Shown in pieces: positions 17,504 through 26,467 of a stretch of 64,000 nucleotides of DNA. This stretch comes from Oscillospiraceae bacterium (lineage in GTDB: Bacteria; Bacillota_A; Clostridia; Oscillospirales; Ruminococcaceae), in contig JAFWUX010000081.1 of the NCBI GenBank assembly GCA_017523995.1, positions 1 to 64,000 of the forward strand. The letters are read 5' to 3'. The notes beneath the pieces are model-generated. The model made no database searches and was not told the origin of the DNA. It saw only the letters and a list, made by a program, of their open reading frames with translations. The position numbers and the translations under genes are program-made. Every line of letters begins with the position of its first letter. Position 1 is the first letter of the stretch.

Positions 17504-18876
17504 TCGGGCTTGATGCGCGAATGCTCTGCGTGCGGACGCTGATCCGCTCGATTCGCTCGAAAAGCTATTCCAATCTCGCGCTGACGCAGGCTGTCATGGA
17601 TGCCGAAAACCTGTCACCGCAGGACAGCGCGCTGTGCAGAAGAATCTTCCGCGGCACCTTTGAGCGGATTATCACGCTCGATGCATGTATCGCGGCACAT
17701 TCCAAGCGTCCGCCGGAAAAGCTCGATCTTGAGGTGCTGTGCGTTCTGCGCTGCGGCATCTATGAGCTGCTGTATCTGCACACGCCGGATTCGGCGGCGG
17801 TCAACCTCTGGACGGAGGCGGTCAAGAAGCTGAAAAAATCAAGCGCTTCCGGAATGGTCAATGCGATCCTGCGCGGATTTATCCGGAGCGGCAAAGAAAT
17901 CCCGATGCCGAAGGACGAACGCGCGGCGATGTCGGTGCAGTATTCCGTGCCGCTGCCGCTGCTCGATGCGCTCCTTGCGGACTATGACAGCGAAACGGTC
18001 GCGGCATTCCTCGCGGATGCGGAGGACGCACCGCCGATCTATCTGCGGCGCAATCCGCTGTTTGAAAACAGCGAAAAGATCATTTCCGCGGCGGAGCCTG
18101 TTGCGGGGATTCCCGATGCCTATCTGCTCAAAAAGCGCGGCGAGACCGCAGAGGTTCCGACCGTGATCGACGGGCAGGAGACTGTCCCGATTGACCCCTA
18201 CCGCAGCGGGCTGATTTCCGAATCAAAGGCGGTGGGCGCTGCCATGCATGTGCAGGATCTTGCCTCGCAGCTTTGCTGTCTCGCGCTTGATCCGCAGCCG
18301 GGGGAGACCGTGCTCGATGTCTGCGCGGCACCGGGCGGCAAGAGCTTCACAATCGCGGAGCTGATGCAGAATCAGGGGCATGTGTATTCCTATGATCTCC
18401 ATGAAAAGCGCGTCGGGCTGATCCGGAAGGGCGCGGAGATGCTGCGTCTGAGCTGCATCACGGCGGAGACCGGCGATGCACGGCTGACCGAAAAACCGCT
18501 TGCAGACCGCATCCTCTGCGATGTGCCCTGCTCGGGCTTCGGCGTCATCCGCAGAAAGCCGGAGATTCGCTATAAATCGCTCGATGAGGCTGCCGATCTG
18601 CCGGAGATTCAGTATCAGATTCTCGAAGCCGCTGCAAAGGCGCTGAAGCCGGAGGGCGTGCTGGTCTATTCGACCTGCACCGTCCTGAAACGCGAAAACG
18701 AGGATGTTGTCCGCAGATTTCTGGCGGCGCATCCGGATTTTGTGCTCGAAAAGCCGTGGCAGAATCTGCCGGCGCTCAGCGGATACGGGCAGGAGATGAC
18801 AACGCTCTTTCCGCAGATGCTCGGCAGCGACGGATTTTTCATCGCGAAGATGCGGAAATGTGCGGCGGAAAAATGA
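17500..18876 (+). CDS. rsmB: 16S rRNA m5C967 methyltransferase RsmB
   Basis: 458 residues. A NusB-like RNA-binding domain (about 5-140) is joined to a SAM-dependent catalytic domain. SAM motif 'VLDVCAAPGGKSF', then 'CDVPCSGFGVIRRKPEIRYK' with the active-site Cys, and 'LVYSTCTVLKRENE' with the second catalytic Cys. ATGA overlap with the metallopeptidase gene. rlmN, another rRNA-modifying enzyme, follows. Confidence 0.95.
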   Translation: MIGLDARMLCVRTLIRSIRSKSYSNLALTQAVMDAENLSPQDSALCRRIFRGTFERIITLDACIAAHSKRPPEKLDLEVLCVLRCGIYELLYLHTPDSAAVNLWTEAVKKLKKSSASGMVNAILRGFIRSGKEIPMPKDERAAMSVQYSVPLPLLDALLADYDSETVAAFLADAEDAPPIYLRRNPLFENSEKIISAAEPVAGIPDAYLLKKRGETAEVPTVIDGQETVPIDPYRSGLISESKAVGAAMHVQDLASQLCCLALDPQPGETVLDVCAAPGGKSFTIAELMQNQGHVYSYDLHEKRVGLIRKGAEMLRLSCITAETGDARLTEKPLADRILCDVPCSGFGVIRRKPEIRYKSLDEAADLPEIQYQILEAAAKALKPEGVLVYSTCTVLKRENEDVVRRFLAAHPDFVLEKPWQNLPALSGYGQEMTTLFPQMLGSDGFFIAKMRKCAAEK

Positions 18877-18913
18877 GCGCGGAAAATTGCTTTTCTGAAA
18901 GGAGCTGAGACCG

Positions 18914-19969
18914 GTGGAAACACAAAAAACCGACATCCTGCAGCTGCTGCCGGAGCAGCTCGAAGCAGAGATCATTGCGATGGGCGCGCCGAAATTCCGC
19001 GCAAAGCAGATTTTCCGCCAATTACACGTAAAACGTGTCTTTGATTTCGCAAAGATGACAGAACTTTCTAAACAATTTCAGGCAGAGCTAAAAGAGCGCT
19101 TTTATATAAACCTGCCAAAGATTGAGAAAAGGCTTGATTCTTGTGCGGATGATACTGTAAAATATCTGTATAGGCTCTCTGACGGCGCCTGTATCGAGAC
19201 GGTTCGCATGGTCTATCACCACGGCGTGACCGCATGTATTTCGACGCAGGTTGGCTGCAAAATGGGCTGTAAATTCTGTGCCTCGGCACCGCTCGGATTT
19301 GTGCGCAATCTGACGCCTTCCGAGATGCTCGGGCAGATTTACGGAACCGACGCAGACTTCCCGCCGGAGCAGCAGATCAGCGGCATCGTGCTCATGGGCA
19401 TCGGAGAGCCGCTTGATAATTTTGAGAACGTGATGCAGTTTCTGCGTCTGCTCTCCTGCAAAGAGGGCAGGAATCTCAGCCTGCGGCATGTTGCGCTTTC
19501 AACCTGCGGCCTTGTCCCGATGATCAGGCGGCTCGCAGAGGAGGAACTGCCGCTGACGCTTTCGGTCTCGCTGCACGCCGCGGACAATGAAACGCGCGAT
19601 GCACTGATGCCGGTCAACCGGCGCTATCCGCTGGAGGAGCTGCTCGGTGCCTGCGGCGATTACTTCCGCAGAACAGGCAGGCGCGTCACATTTGAATATG
19701 CCGTGATCGCCGGTGAGAATGATTCGGCGGAGGCGGCGAAAAAGCTCGGGAAACGGCTGCGGCCGGTGTTCCCGAATCAGAGACCGCATGTCAATCTGAT
19801 TCCGGTCAACCCGGTGGCGGGAACCGGCTTTCAGGCGGGACACGCGGAGGCATTCCGGAAGCTGCTGGAGCAGGAGGGCATCAATGCCACCGTCCGGCGG
19901 ACACTCGGAGAGGATATCAAGGCCGCCTGCGGTCAGCTTCGGCGCGATACCGTGGAGGCTGCTACATGA
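18914..19969 (+). CDS. rlmN: 23S rRNA/tRNA m2A methyltransferase RlmN
   Basis: 351 residues. Radical SAM enzyme that methylates A2503 of 23S rRNA and A37 of some tRNAs. The [4Fe-4S] motif CxxxCxxC appears as CKMGCKFC, and 'MGIGEPLDNFENV' and 'SLHAADNETRDALMPVNR' are family blocks. GTG start 18914 with AAAGGAG upstream. The stretch 19020-19175 is strikingly AT-rich with rare codons (CTA, ATA, TTA) compared with the rest of the gene, though the protein there still fits the family. Confidence 0.95.
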   Translation: METQKTDILQLLPEQLEAEIIAMGAPKFRAKQIFRQLHVKRVFDFAKMTELSKQFQAELKERFYINLPKIEKRLDSCADDTVKYLYRLSDGACIETVRMVYHHGVTACISTQVGCKMGCKFCASAPLGFVRNLTPSEMLGQIYGTDADFPPEQQISGIVLMGIGEPLDNFENVMQFLRLLSCKEGRNLSLRHVALSTCGLVPMIRRLAEEELPLTLSVSLHAADNETRDALMPVNRRYPLEELLGACGDYFRRTGRRVTFEYAVIAGENDSAEAAKKLGKRLRPVFPNQRPHVNLIPVNPVAGTGFQAGHAEAFRKLLEQEGINATVRRTLGEDIKAACGQLRRDTVEAAT

Positions 19970-19989
19970 AGAAAGCGTGGTGAGCACCA

Positions 19990-20742
19990 GTGAAGGCGTA
20001 TCTGGGCTGTGATATCGGCAGAGCCAGAGCCGAGAATCAGGATTCGATCCGTGCGGAGAACTATCCGGACGGTGTGCTTGCCATTGTCTGCGACGGCATG
20101 GGCGGGATGGAAAACGGCAGTGCTGCGAGCAAAATCGCGATTGCTGCTGCGGAGGATGCCTTCCGTGCATCCTATCAGACCGGCATGTCGGATGAAGATG
20201 TCTGCGACCTGCTCAGGAGCTGCGCCGCGGACGCCAATCAAAAGGTTTACAGAGCTGCTGTCAGCAGCCGGATGCGCTCGCGGATGGGCACAACGCTCGT
20301 CGGCGCATTTGTGCGGCCGGAGACAGCATGCATTGTCAATATCGGTGATTCCAGAGCGTATCTGCTCCCGAAGGAGGGACCGTTCCGCCAGATCACCACG
20401 GATCATACCGTTGTGCAGCTGCTCTATGAGCAGGGCATGATTACCGCAGAGGAGCGCGCCACGCATGCAAGACGCAATGAGCTGATGCGTGCCGTCGGCG
20501 TTGCCAGCAGAGTGCTTGCCGATATTCAGGCGGTGCCGCTCGATCCCGGCGACAAGGTGCTGCTCTGCTCCGACGGACTTTACAGCATGGTCGAGCCGGA
20601 ACGAATCGAGGAGATCATGCGCGAAACACCTGCCGAGCAGGTGCCGGAGGTCTGCATCGCAGAGGCGAATGCAAACGGCGGCAGAGATAATATCTCGGTG
20701 ATTCTGCTCACGGATGAGCCGGAGCACACGCAGGGGGAATAA
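19990..20742 (+). CDS. prpC: PP2C-type Ser/Thr protein phosphatase
   Basis: 250 residues. Metal-dependent phosphatase partner of PASTA kinases. Metal-site motifs: 'GCDIGRARAENQD' near the N-terminus, 'CDGMGGM' (Asp35), 'GDSRAYL' and 'GRDNISVIL'. GTG start 20 bases after rlmN. Placed directly before the Ser/Thr kinase gene, so the pair should set the phosphorylation state of cell-wall and translation proteins. Confidence 0.94.
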   Translation: MKAYLGCDIGRARAENQDSIRAENYPDGVLAIVCDGMGGMENGSAASKIAIAAAEDAFRASYQTGMSDEDVCDLLRSCAADANQKVYRAAVSSRMRSRMGTTLVGAFVRPETACIVNIGDSRAYLLPKEGPFRQITTDHTVVQLLYEQGMITAEERATHARRNELMRAVGVASRVLADIQAVPLDPGDKVLLCSDGLYSMVEPERIEEIMRETPAEQVPEVCIAEANANGGRDNISVILLTDEPEHTQGE

Positions 20743-20857
20743 CATTGTAATTCTTGTGCTTCGGGGACACAATCAGCCCCGCCTGACCGCACATGAGAAA
20801 GATACAACAGGGTTATGAAATGAGTTTCGCCGGAGGCATCCGGCACGGAGGTTTGTG

Positions 20858-23140
20858 ATGGAAAAAGATCGCAATGACAAGAACATCGGAAAGAAGCTCG
20901 ACGGTCGCTACGAAATCACGGAGCTGATCGGCGAGGGCGGCATGGCTGATGTTTACCGCGCAACAGATGTTGTCGATAACAAAACCGTTGCTGTCAAGAT
21001 CCTCAAAAAGGAGTTTGCCGAGAACGAGGAGTTCCTGCGCAGATTCCGCAATGAATCCAAGGCGATTGCCGTGCTCAGTCATCCGAACATCGTCAAGATC
21101 TATGATGTCGGGTTTTCGGAGCGCATCCAGTTCATCGTAATGGAGTATATCGACGGCATCACGCTGAATGAATACATGGAGCAGCAGGGACAGCTCGGCT
21201 GGAAGGATGCAGTCCACTTCATTCTGCAGATCCTGCGCGCACTCCAGCATGCCCACAGCAAGGGCATCGTGCACCGTGATATCAAGCCGCAGAACATCAT
21301 GATGCTCCGCGACGGCACGATCAAGGTGATGGACTTCGGCATTGCGAAGTTTGCCCGTGAAGACGGCAAAACCGGTACCGATAAAGCAATCGGCACCGTG
21401 CATTATATCAGCCCCGAGCAGGCAAGAGGCGGCGTGACCGATGCAAAGAGCGACCTCTACTCCGTCGGTGTGATGCTCTATGAGATGCTCACCGGCAAAA
21501 AGCCCTTTGATACCGATAACCCTGTCAGCATTGCAGTGATGCACATGCAGGCAAAGGTGCCGCTGCCCAGCACCATTCGCCCTGATATCCAGATCGGACT
21601 CGAGGAGATCATTCTCAAGGCGATGGAAAAGGATCCCGCAGACCGCTACCAGTCTGCAAGAGACATGATGGATGATCTCCAGACCTTTAAGGAGGATCCG
21701 GACGGCGTGTTCGGATACTACCCCGAATTGTTTGAGGAGGAGCCTGTGAAGGATATGTTTGAAGAAGACGATAACAGCAAAACCAGAAACTACAGACCGC
21801 TCACTGAGGAACGGGATCTGGTGCCGGAGGATGACTACTACGACGACGACCAGCCCTACTACGATGACGAGGAGCAGTATTACGACGACGAGCAGTATGA
21901 TGACCGCGGCGCCTATCAGGATGAGCCGGCGGAGGAGGACGAGGAGGAATATGAGGAGGAGACAAAATCCTTCTTTGTCCCGATCCTCAGCGCTGTCATC
22001 ATCGTTGTGATGATTGTTGCAGCCGTGCTGTTCACGATGCTGCTCTGGAACATGATCAAGGGCAACACCAGCGAGAATAACAATCTCGAATTCAAGATGC
22101 CGTCTCTGATCGGTATGGACTACAAGGAAGCCGAGCTGCAGTACGGCGACAAGATCCGCATCAACATCGAGAGCAAGGAGTATTCCGAGTACGAGAAGGA
22201 TAAGATCTTCAACCAGGATATTCCGGTCAATGACCCGGTCGGCAAGGGCGATACCGTCAACGTCAGAGTTTCGCTCGGCGCGAAGAAGGTGCTCCTGCCG
22301 GATGTCGAGAACTGGGAGTTTGAGACCGCAAAATCGACCATCGTCGGTCTGGGTCTGTTCGTTGATAAGCGTTCCTCCTATGACCCGAATATTGAAAAGG
22401 GCAAGGTCATTTCGACTGACCCGAAGGGTCCGCTCGAGGTTGAGCCTGGTTCCTATGTCCGCGTGACCGTTTCGCTCGGTCAGAACAAGACCACGGTTCC
22501 GGTTCCGAACTTTGTCAACATGGACTGGGATCTCGCAAAGACGCAGGCGGAGGCGCTGAAGCTCACCGTCTCGAAGAAGGAAGTCGATGACGAAACCAAG
22601 GAGGGCACCGTCCTGAACCAGAATGTTCAGCCGAATGAGGAGGTCTCCGAGGGCACGCTCATCGAGCTGACTGTCTCCTCCGGTAAGAAGAAGGAGCAGC
22701 AGGTTCGCATTTCGTTCAATATTCCGGCGAATGCAAGCGGTATCTTCCATATCGGTCTCTATGAGGGCGGTATCGCAAGAGCCGTCGGCGGACAGTTCAA
22801 TGTCGATTACGCGGCAGGCGTCACATCGCTTGTCCTTGAGGGCAACGAGACCATTGATGTCGTTGCAATCCTTGTCAACGATGCAAACGGCAAGGAGGCT
22901 GAGATCGGCAGGTACAGGGTAGACTTTGACAAGAAGACCTATGAGACGCTCAGCAGCGATCCGGGCGCCGCATTTGAAAGAGTTGACGGTCTGAACGGCG
23001 CTGCGCCGGTTACCACCACGGCACCGCCTGCCACCATCGTGACAGAGCCGCCGATCGTGACTGAAGCACCGGTTGTGACACAGGCTCCGGAAGAGCAGCC
23101 TGCTGTGACACCGGATCCGAATGCGAATGTTGCCGGTTAA
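20858..23140 (+). CDS. prkC: PASTA Ser/Thr kinase PrkC
   Basis: 760 residues. Kinase domain at about 17-280: glycine loop GEGGMADVY, Lys47, HRDIKPQN (139-146) and DFG (159-161). An acidic Tyr/Asp-rich juxtamembrane stretch (about 325-368) precedes one transmembrane helix (372-397). Three PASTA domains follow outside the cell (about 410-478, 479-547, 548-615), then an extra beta-rich domain and a Thr/Pro-rich tail. Such kinases sense muropeptides or lipid II. ATG 20858 with GGAGG upstream. Paired with the PP2C phosphatase before it and rsgA after it; RsgA is a known PrkC substrate in Bacillus. Confidence 0.95.
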   Translation: MEKDRNDKNIGKKLDGRYEITELIGEGGMADVYRATDVVDNKTVAVKILKKEFAENEEFLRRFRNESKAIAVLSHPNIVKIYDVGFSERIQFIVMEYIDGITLNEYMEQQGQLGWKDAVHFILQILRALQHAHSKGIVHRDIKPQNIMMLRDGTIKVMDFGIAKFAREDGKTGTDKAIGTVHYISPEQARGGVTDAKSDLYSVGVMLYEMLTGKKPFDTDNPVSIAVMHMQAKVPLPSTIRPDIQIGLEEIILKAMEKDPADRYQSARDMMDDLQTFKEDPDGVFGYYPELFEEEPVKDMFEEDDNSKTRNYRPLTEERDLVPEDDYYDDDQPYYDDEEQYYDDEQYDDRGAYQDEPAEEDEEEYEEETKSFFVPILSAVIIVVMIVAAVLFTMLLWNMIKGNTSENNNLEFKMPSLIGMDYKEAELQYGDKIRINIESKEYSEYEKDKIFNQDIPVNDPVGKGDTVNVRVSLGAKKVLLPDVENWEFETAKSTIVGLGLFVDKRSSYDPNIEKGKVISTDPKGPLEVEPGSYVRVTVSLGQNKTTVPVPNFVNMDWDLAKTQAEALKLTVSKKEVDDETKEGTVLNQNVQPNEEVSEGTLIELTVSSGKKKEQQVRISFNIPANASGIFHIGLYEGGIARAVGGQFNVDYAAGVTSLVLEGNETIDVVAILVNDANGKEAEIGRYRVDFDKKTYETLSSDPGAAFERVDGLNGAAPVTTTAPPATIVTEPPIVTEAPVVTQAPEEQPAVTPDPNANVAG

Positions 23141-23146
23141 TGCGCA

Positions 23147-24001
23147 ATGGAAGGTTTGATTCTGAAAGCAGTTGGGGGACTTTACACCGTAGAGTCCCCC
23201 AACGGTGTATTATCGTGCAAAGCGCGCGGCATCTTCCGCAAGCAGGGAATCTCGCCCTGTACCGGCGACCGCGTCACCGTTGAGGACGATGTCATCACGG
23301 AGATCATGCCGCGGAAGAATCTGCTGATCCGTCCGCCGCTTGCCAATCTCGACCAGCTGCTGTTTGTGCTCTCGGTGCGCGATCCGGCGCCGAATCTGCA
23401 GCTGCTCGACCGCTTTCTCACGGTCTGTGTTTACAAGGAGATTCAGCCGGTGCTGATCTTTACAAAGCTCGATCTCGCGGATGCGGTCAAATATGCCGAA
23501 ATCTACCGCGCAGCCGGTTTTCCGCAGTTCTTCGTCGATTACGAGAAGCCGGAGACCGTTGAAGCGGTCTATGAAGCGCTCGCCGGAAAGATCAGCGCGT
23601 TTACCGGAAACTCCGGCGTCGGCAAATCGACGCTGCTCAATGCGCTGGATGTCTCGCTGAATCTGGAGACAGGCGATATCAGCAAAAAGCTCGGCAGAGG
23701 CAGACATACAACCCGTGAGACCGCGCTCTATACGTTGCCGCACGGCGGGAAAATCGCGGATACACCGGGATTTTCGACCTTTGAAACGGATGCCTATGCG
23801 CAGATCGCACCTGATGAGCTCGCGGATTGTTTTCCGGAGATCGGCGCGGTGACAGAGCCCTGCCGCTATGCGGACTGCAGACATATCAAGGAGCCGGATT
23901 GTGCCGTGCGGAATGCCGTGCGTTCCGGCGCAATCCCCAAGAGCCGCTATGAGAACTATACCCTGATGATGCAGGAATCTCTCAGCCGCAAGGCGTATTG
24001 A
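23147..24001 (+). CDS. rsgA: ribosome small-subunit GTPase RsgA
   Basis: 284 residues. Circularly permuted GTPase that assists 30S assembly. An N-terminal OB fold is followed by G4-like 'FTKLDLAD', G1 GNSGVGKSTLLN, G3 'DTPGF', and a C-terminal zinc site with 'CRYADCRHIKEPDCAV'. The first codons contain two overlapping inverted repeats (see 23171-23209). It ends the yicC-rsgA gene run; rpe and thiN, often next in Firmicutes, are missing here and repeats follow instead. Confidence 0.95.
   Translation: MEGLILKAVGGLYTVESPNGVLSCKARGIFRKQGISPCTGDRVTVEDDVITEIMPRKNLLIRPPLANLDQLLFVLSVRDPAPNLQLLDRFLTVCVYKEIQPVLIFTKLDLADAVKYAEIYRAAGFPQFFVDYEKPETVEAVYEALAGKISAFTGNSGVGKSTLLNALDVSLNLETGDISKKLGRGRHTTRETALYTLPHGGKIADTPGFSTFETDAYAQIAPDELADCFPEIGAVTEPCRYADCRHIKEPDCAVRNAVRSGAIPKSRYENYTLMMQESLSRKAY
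23171..23209 (+). promoter_or_regulatory. two mutually exclusive hairpins inside rsgA
   Basis: Within codons 9 to 21, GTTGGGGGACT (23171-23181) pairs perfectly with AGTCCCCCAAC (23193-23203). TACACCGT (23183-23190, in the loop of the first) pairs perfectly with ACGGTGTA (23202-23209). The two stems cannot form together. Such alternative pairing near a start codon could tune translation; it is not proven. Confidence 0.4.
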
Positions 24002-24112
24002 GGTGTCTTCGACAGATTGATAATGGGGACTTACAGTATTGCTGCGCAAACTGTGCCCCAAGCCCCTGCTGGGGTCATTGAACCCGGAACCCATGTTTAT
24101 GTCAGAATATAG
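24002..24112. other. degenerate repeat-rich spacer after rsgA
   Basis: Starts with 'aggtgtcttcgacagattgataatgggg', a decayed form of the dispersed intergenic repeat (compare 38759 and 44111), and CCCCAGC/GCTGGGG-type palindromes. No gene is supported. Confidence 0.4.
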
Positions 24113-24158
24113 AAAGCCGCCAAATTACGTATTTACGCATATTTGGCGGCTTTGTTTT
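24113..24158 (+). terminator. terminator of the yicC-rsgA gene run
   Basis: Perfect 13-base arms AAAGCCGCCAAAT (24113-24125) and ATTTGGCGGCTTT (24141-24153), followed by TTTGTTTT. Confidence 0.88.
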
Positions 24159-24270
24159 GTGTCAGCATATACATGGGGACGGGAGTACGAGTGAATAGTG
24201 AATAGAGAAAAGTGAAAATTGAAAAACAAAATGGGGTCTAACGGTTTGCGCAGCAATACCGTAGGATAAA

Positions 24271-24351
24271 TATCCCCAGCGGGAGTTTGAGGGCGAAGCC
24301 CTCATTATCAATCATTGCGCCGCGATACCGAATTGCTCCATCGGAGATGCC
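24271..24351. repeat. 81-bp repeat, copy 1
   Basis: Identical to 24588-24668 except for three bases. It contains GAGGGCgaaGCCCTC and other small hairpins and ends in 'tccatcggagatgcc', the shared end of the dispersed repeat family. Between the two copies lie further palindromes, such as GGGCGCCT/AGGCGCCC near 24395-24412, and no supported gene. Confidence 0.85.
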
Positions 24352-24587
24352 GCTGAAAAAAGTATCCGCTTCGCGGATGCTATTTATGAATGGGCGCCTC
24401 TATCGCAGGCGCCCAAGCCCCCGAGCTCTTGATATGCAAAGGGGGAGTTCCGCACTCTGCGGAGTGCGGCTTAGGGCGCTGCCCTAAGAACCCGCGAGCT
24501 TTTGAAAAAGCTCGACCAAAACTTTTATATTGGCGCTCCGGCAACGATTTGCACCCATCCCATATATAAAATGGGGTCTGGGGATAA

Positions 24588-24668
24588 TATCCCCAGCGGG
24601 AGTTTGAGGGCGGAGCCCTCATTATCAATCATCGCGCAGCGATACCGAATTGCTCCATCGGAGATGCC
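24588..24668. repeat. 81-bp repeat, copy 2, touching a stop codon
   Basis: 78 of 81 bases match copy 1. Its last base is the first base (plus strand) of the stop codon of the leftward cysteine desulfurase-like gene, so the element lies exactly against the 3' end of that gene. Confidence 0.85.
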
Positions 24669-25795
24669 TACAGCCCGCGGCAGAGACGGGCGACCTGATC
24701 GGCGGTGTTCCAGACGGACGGCGAAAAGCGGACGGTCCCTTGCGGCGTGCCGAGGGATTCATGCGCGAGCGGTGCGCACTGCAGTCCCGCCCGCAGACAG
24801 AATCCGGCGGCGGCAAGCCGTGCAGCGGTCTCATCCGGTGACTCGCTCCCGAGCGTGAACGAGACCACGGGGACATATTCCGCCTGCGGGCTGCGGTAGA
24901 CAACGGCATCGGGCAGGCGCTCAAGATACGCAATCAGCTGCGCACAGAGCGCGGATTCATGCGCGCGGATGCGGTTCATGCCGTGCTGCATCACAAACTG
25001 CATGCCGGCATCAAGCGCGGCGATTCCCGGGACATTGAGCGTGCCGGATTCCAGCGCATCCGGCAGAAAATCCGGCTGCTGCAGGGATGCGGAAAGTGAG
25101 CCCGTGCCGCCCTGCATCAGCGGACGCAGCGGCACTGTGCCGTCCGAAATCAGCATGCCGGTGCCCATGATGCCGTATAAGCCCTTGTGTCCGGCGGTGC
25201 AGAGCAGGTTGATGCCGCATTCCCGCAGATTGACCGGCAGGATTCCGCACGCCTGCGCGCCGTCTGCAATCAGAATCAGGTGCTTCTCGCGGCAGAGCGC
25301 GCCGAGCTCGCGGATCGGGAGACATTGCCCCGTGACATTGCCCGCAATCGTGCAGATCACGGCGCGTGTCTGCGGCTGAATGCGTGCGCGGAATGCGGCG
25401 ACGGTTTCTGCGGCATCTGCGGAGACGGGGGCAATGCTGTACCGGATGATGCCCGCCGCTGCAAGCGCCGCGACGGGTCTTGCGGCGGAATTGTGCTCCA
25501 TGCTGCTCAGGATTACATGGTCGCCCTGCCGCAGTGCGCCCTGAATCGCGAGGTTGAGGGCGTGGGTGCAGTTTTGCGTAAAGACAACATGCTCGGGCTC
25601 TGCGCCGAACATGGCGGCAGCTGTCTCGCGCGCATGATAGACCGCCTGACCGGCACGCTGCGCGAGCACATGTCCGCCGCGCCCGGGATTGCCGCCTGCA
25701 AACCGGATTGCTTCGGCGGCAGCACTGCGGACAGCCGGCGGCTTCGGAAAGGTTGTGGCGGCGTTGTCAAAATAAACCGGCTTCTGCACCGGCAC
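24668..25795 (-). CDS. cysteine desulfurase family protein
   Basis: 375 residues. Class V PLP-dependent aminotransferase fold. 'YFDNAATTFPKPPAV' is the family start, 'CTAGHKGLYGIMGTG' holds the PLP Lys, and 'RAGLQCAPLAHESLGT' holds the sulfur-accepting Cys. It belongs to the desulfurase group seen outside isc/suf operons, often beside DUF3343, so it may handle sulfur or selenium for a special purpose. The DUF3343 gene lies 33 bases upstream in the same direction. Its stop codon touches a dispersed repeat. Confidence 0.88.
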   Translation of the reverse strand: MPVQKPVYFDNAATTFPKPPAVRSAAAEAIRFAGGNPGRGGHVLAQRAGQAVYHARETAAAMFGAEPEHVVFTQNCTHALNLAIQGALRQGDHVILSSMEHNSAARPVAALAAAGIIRYSIAPVSADAAETVAAFRARIQPQTRAVICTIAGNVTGQCLPIRELGALCREKHLILIADGAQACGILPVNLRECGINLLCTAGHKGLYGIMGTGMLISDGTVPLRPLMQGGTGSLSASLQQPDFLPDALESGTLNVPGIAALDAGMQFVMQHGMNRIRAHESALCAQLIAYLERLPDAVVYRSPQAEYVPVVSFTLGSESPDETAARLAAAGFCLRAGLQCAPLAHESLGTPQGTVRFSPSVWNTADQVARLCRGL

Positions 25796-25828
25796 TCAGC
25801 TCCTTTCTGCGCTTTGGCTTGTCGTTGT

Positions 25829-26032
25829 TCAGGGTTCGGGCGTCTGATAGGGGATGCCGTAGGCGCTGAGCAGGTCATAGATATCCTGCTGTGCCGCCTG
25901 CACCCGAAAGCGGTAGACGCAGCCCTCGGCGCCTGTGACCCGCGTCATGCGGTACGGATAGCGGTAGCGGCTGAGCAGCTGCTGCGCCTTTTCGGCGTAG
26001 GTCTGTGTCCGGATGAGAAAATAAGTCTCCAT
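25829..26032 (-). CDS. DUF3343, putative Se/S carrier-like protein
   Basis: 67 residues. 'YFLIRTQTYAEKAQQLLSRY' and a C-terminal 'YDLLSAYGIPYQTP' match the DUF3343 family, annotated as a putative Se/S carrier. Most members have a Cys; here Cys40 sits in 'GAEGCVYRF'. A very strong GGAGGAGGTG ribosome binding site precedes it. It forms a two-gene operon with the desulfurase-like gene, which supports a role as sulfur or selenium acceptor; this is inference. Confidence 0.78.
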   Translation of the reverse strand: METYFLIRTQTYAEKAQQLLSRYRYPYRMTRVTGAEGCVYRFRVQAAQQDIYDLLSAYGIPYQTPEP

Positions 26033-26467
26033 GCTGTCACCTCCTCCCTTGCAGTATGATATGCAGGGGCGACAGCATCTGACACTGCGCCGCAGGGACC
26101 GCGGAAAATCTTAATTTTTTCTTAGGATTCGCCGCAAACTGTGATAATCCGGCAGATTTCGCTGTCTTATATAGTGGTACATGCACATTTTTCTGCCGCC
26201 CGAAAGCGAATCCTGACATGCAAAAAAGCACGCTGAGACGCGGATTCCGGCGCCTGTGCAACAAGCGCTGCACGGCACTTTATACAAAAAAACACGCGGA
26301 TTTTCCGTACAATGAGAATGTTGTCGGAAAATGCGAAAAATGCTTGCTTTTTTTCGGGATTTGCGGTAAAATATAATGTGCATCATACTGTACACGGATA
26401 CATGGCGCGGCATGCGCCGGATCCGCGATGCTTCCAAATATTTATAAAAAGGAAAGGTAGAAACATT
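26033..26467. other. divergent intergenic region
   Basis: AT-rich spacer between the leftward DUF3343 gene and the rightward glycosidase-like gene. TATAAT at 26372-26377 is a possible -10 for the rightward gene, but I find no -35 at the right distance. GC-rich short palindromes lie around 26225-26285. No gene is supported. Confidence 0.4.

Noticed and set aside
20813..22750. Very long antisense open frame opposite prkC (645 codons)
   Set aside because: It is the shadow of a GC-biased real gene: composition is Leu/Val/Asp/His-rich without domains, no ribosome binding site, and the plus strand encodes a clear kinase.
24113..24158. Riboswitch in the rsgA 3' region
   Set aside because: A simple perfect stem with a T-run; an ordinary terminator explains it.
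24287..24858. Short open frames in the repeat region after rsgA
   Set aside because: They read through the 81-bp repeats and palindromes and have no coding signature.
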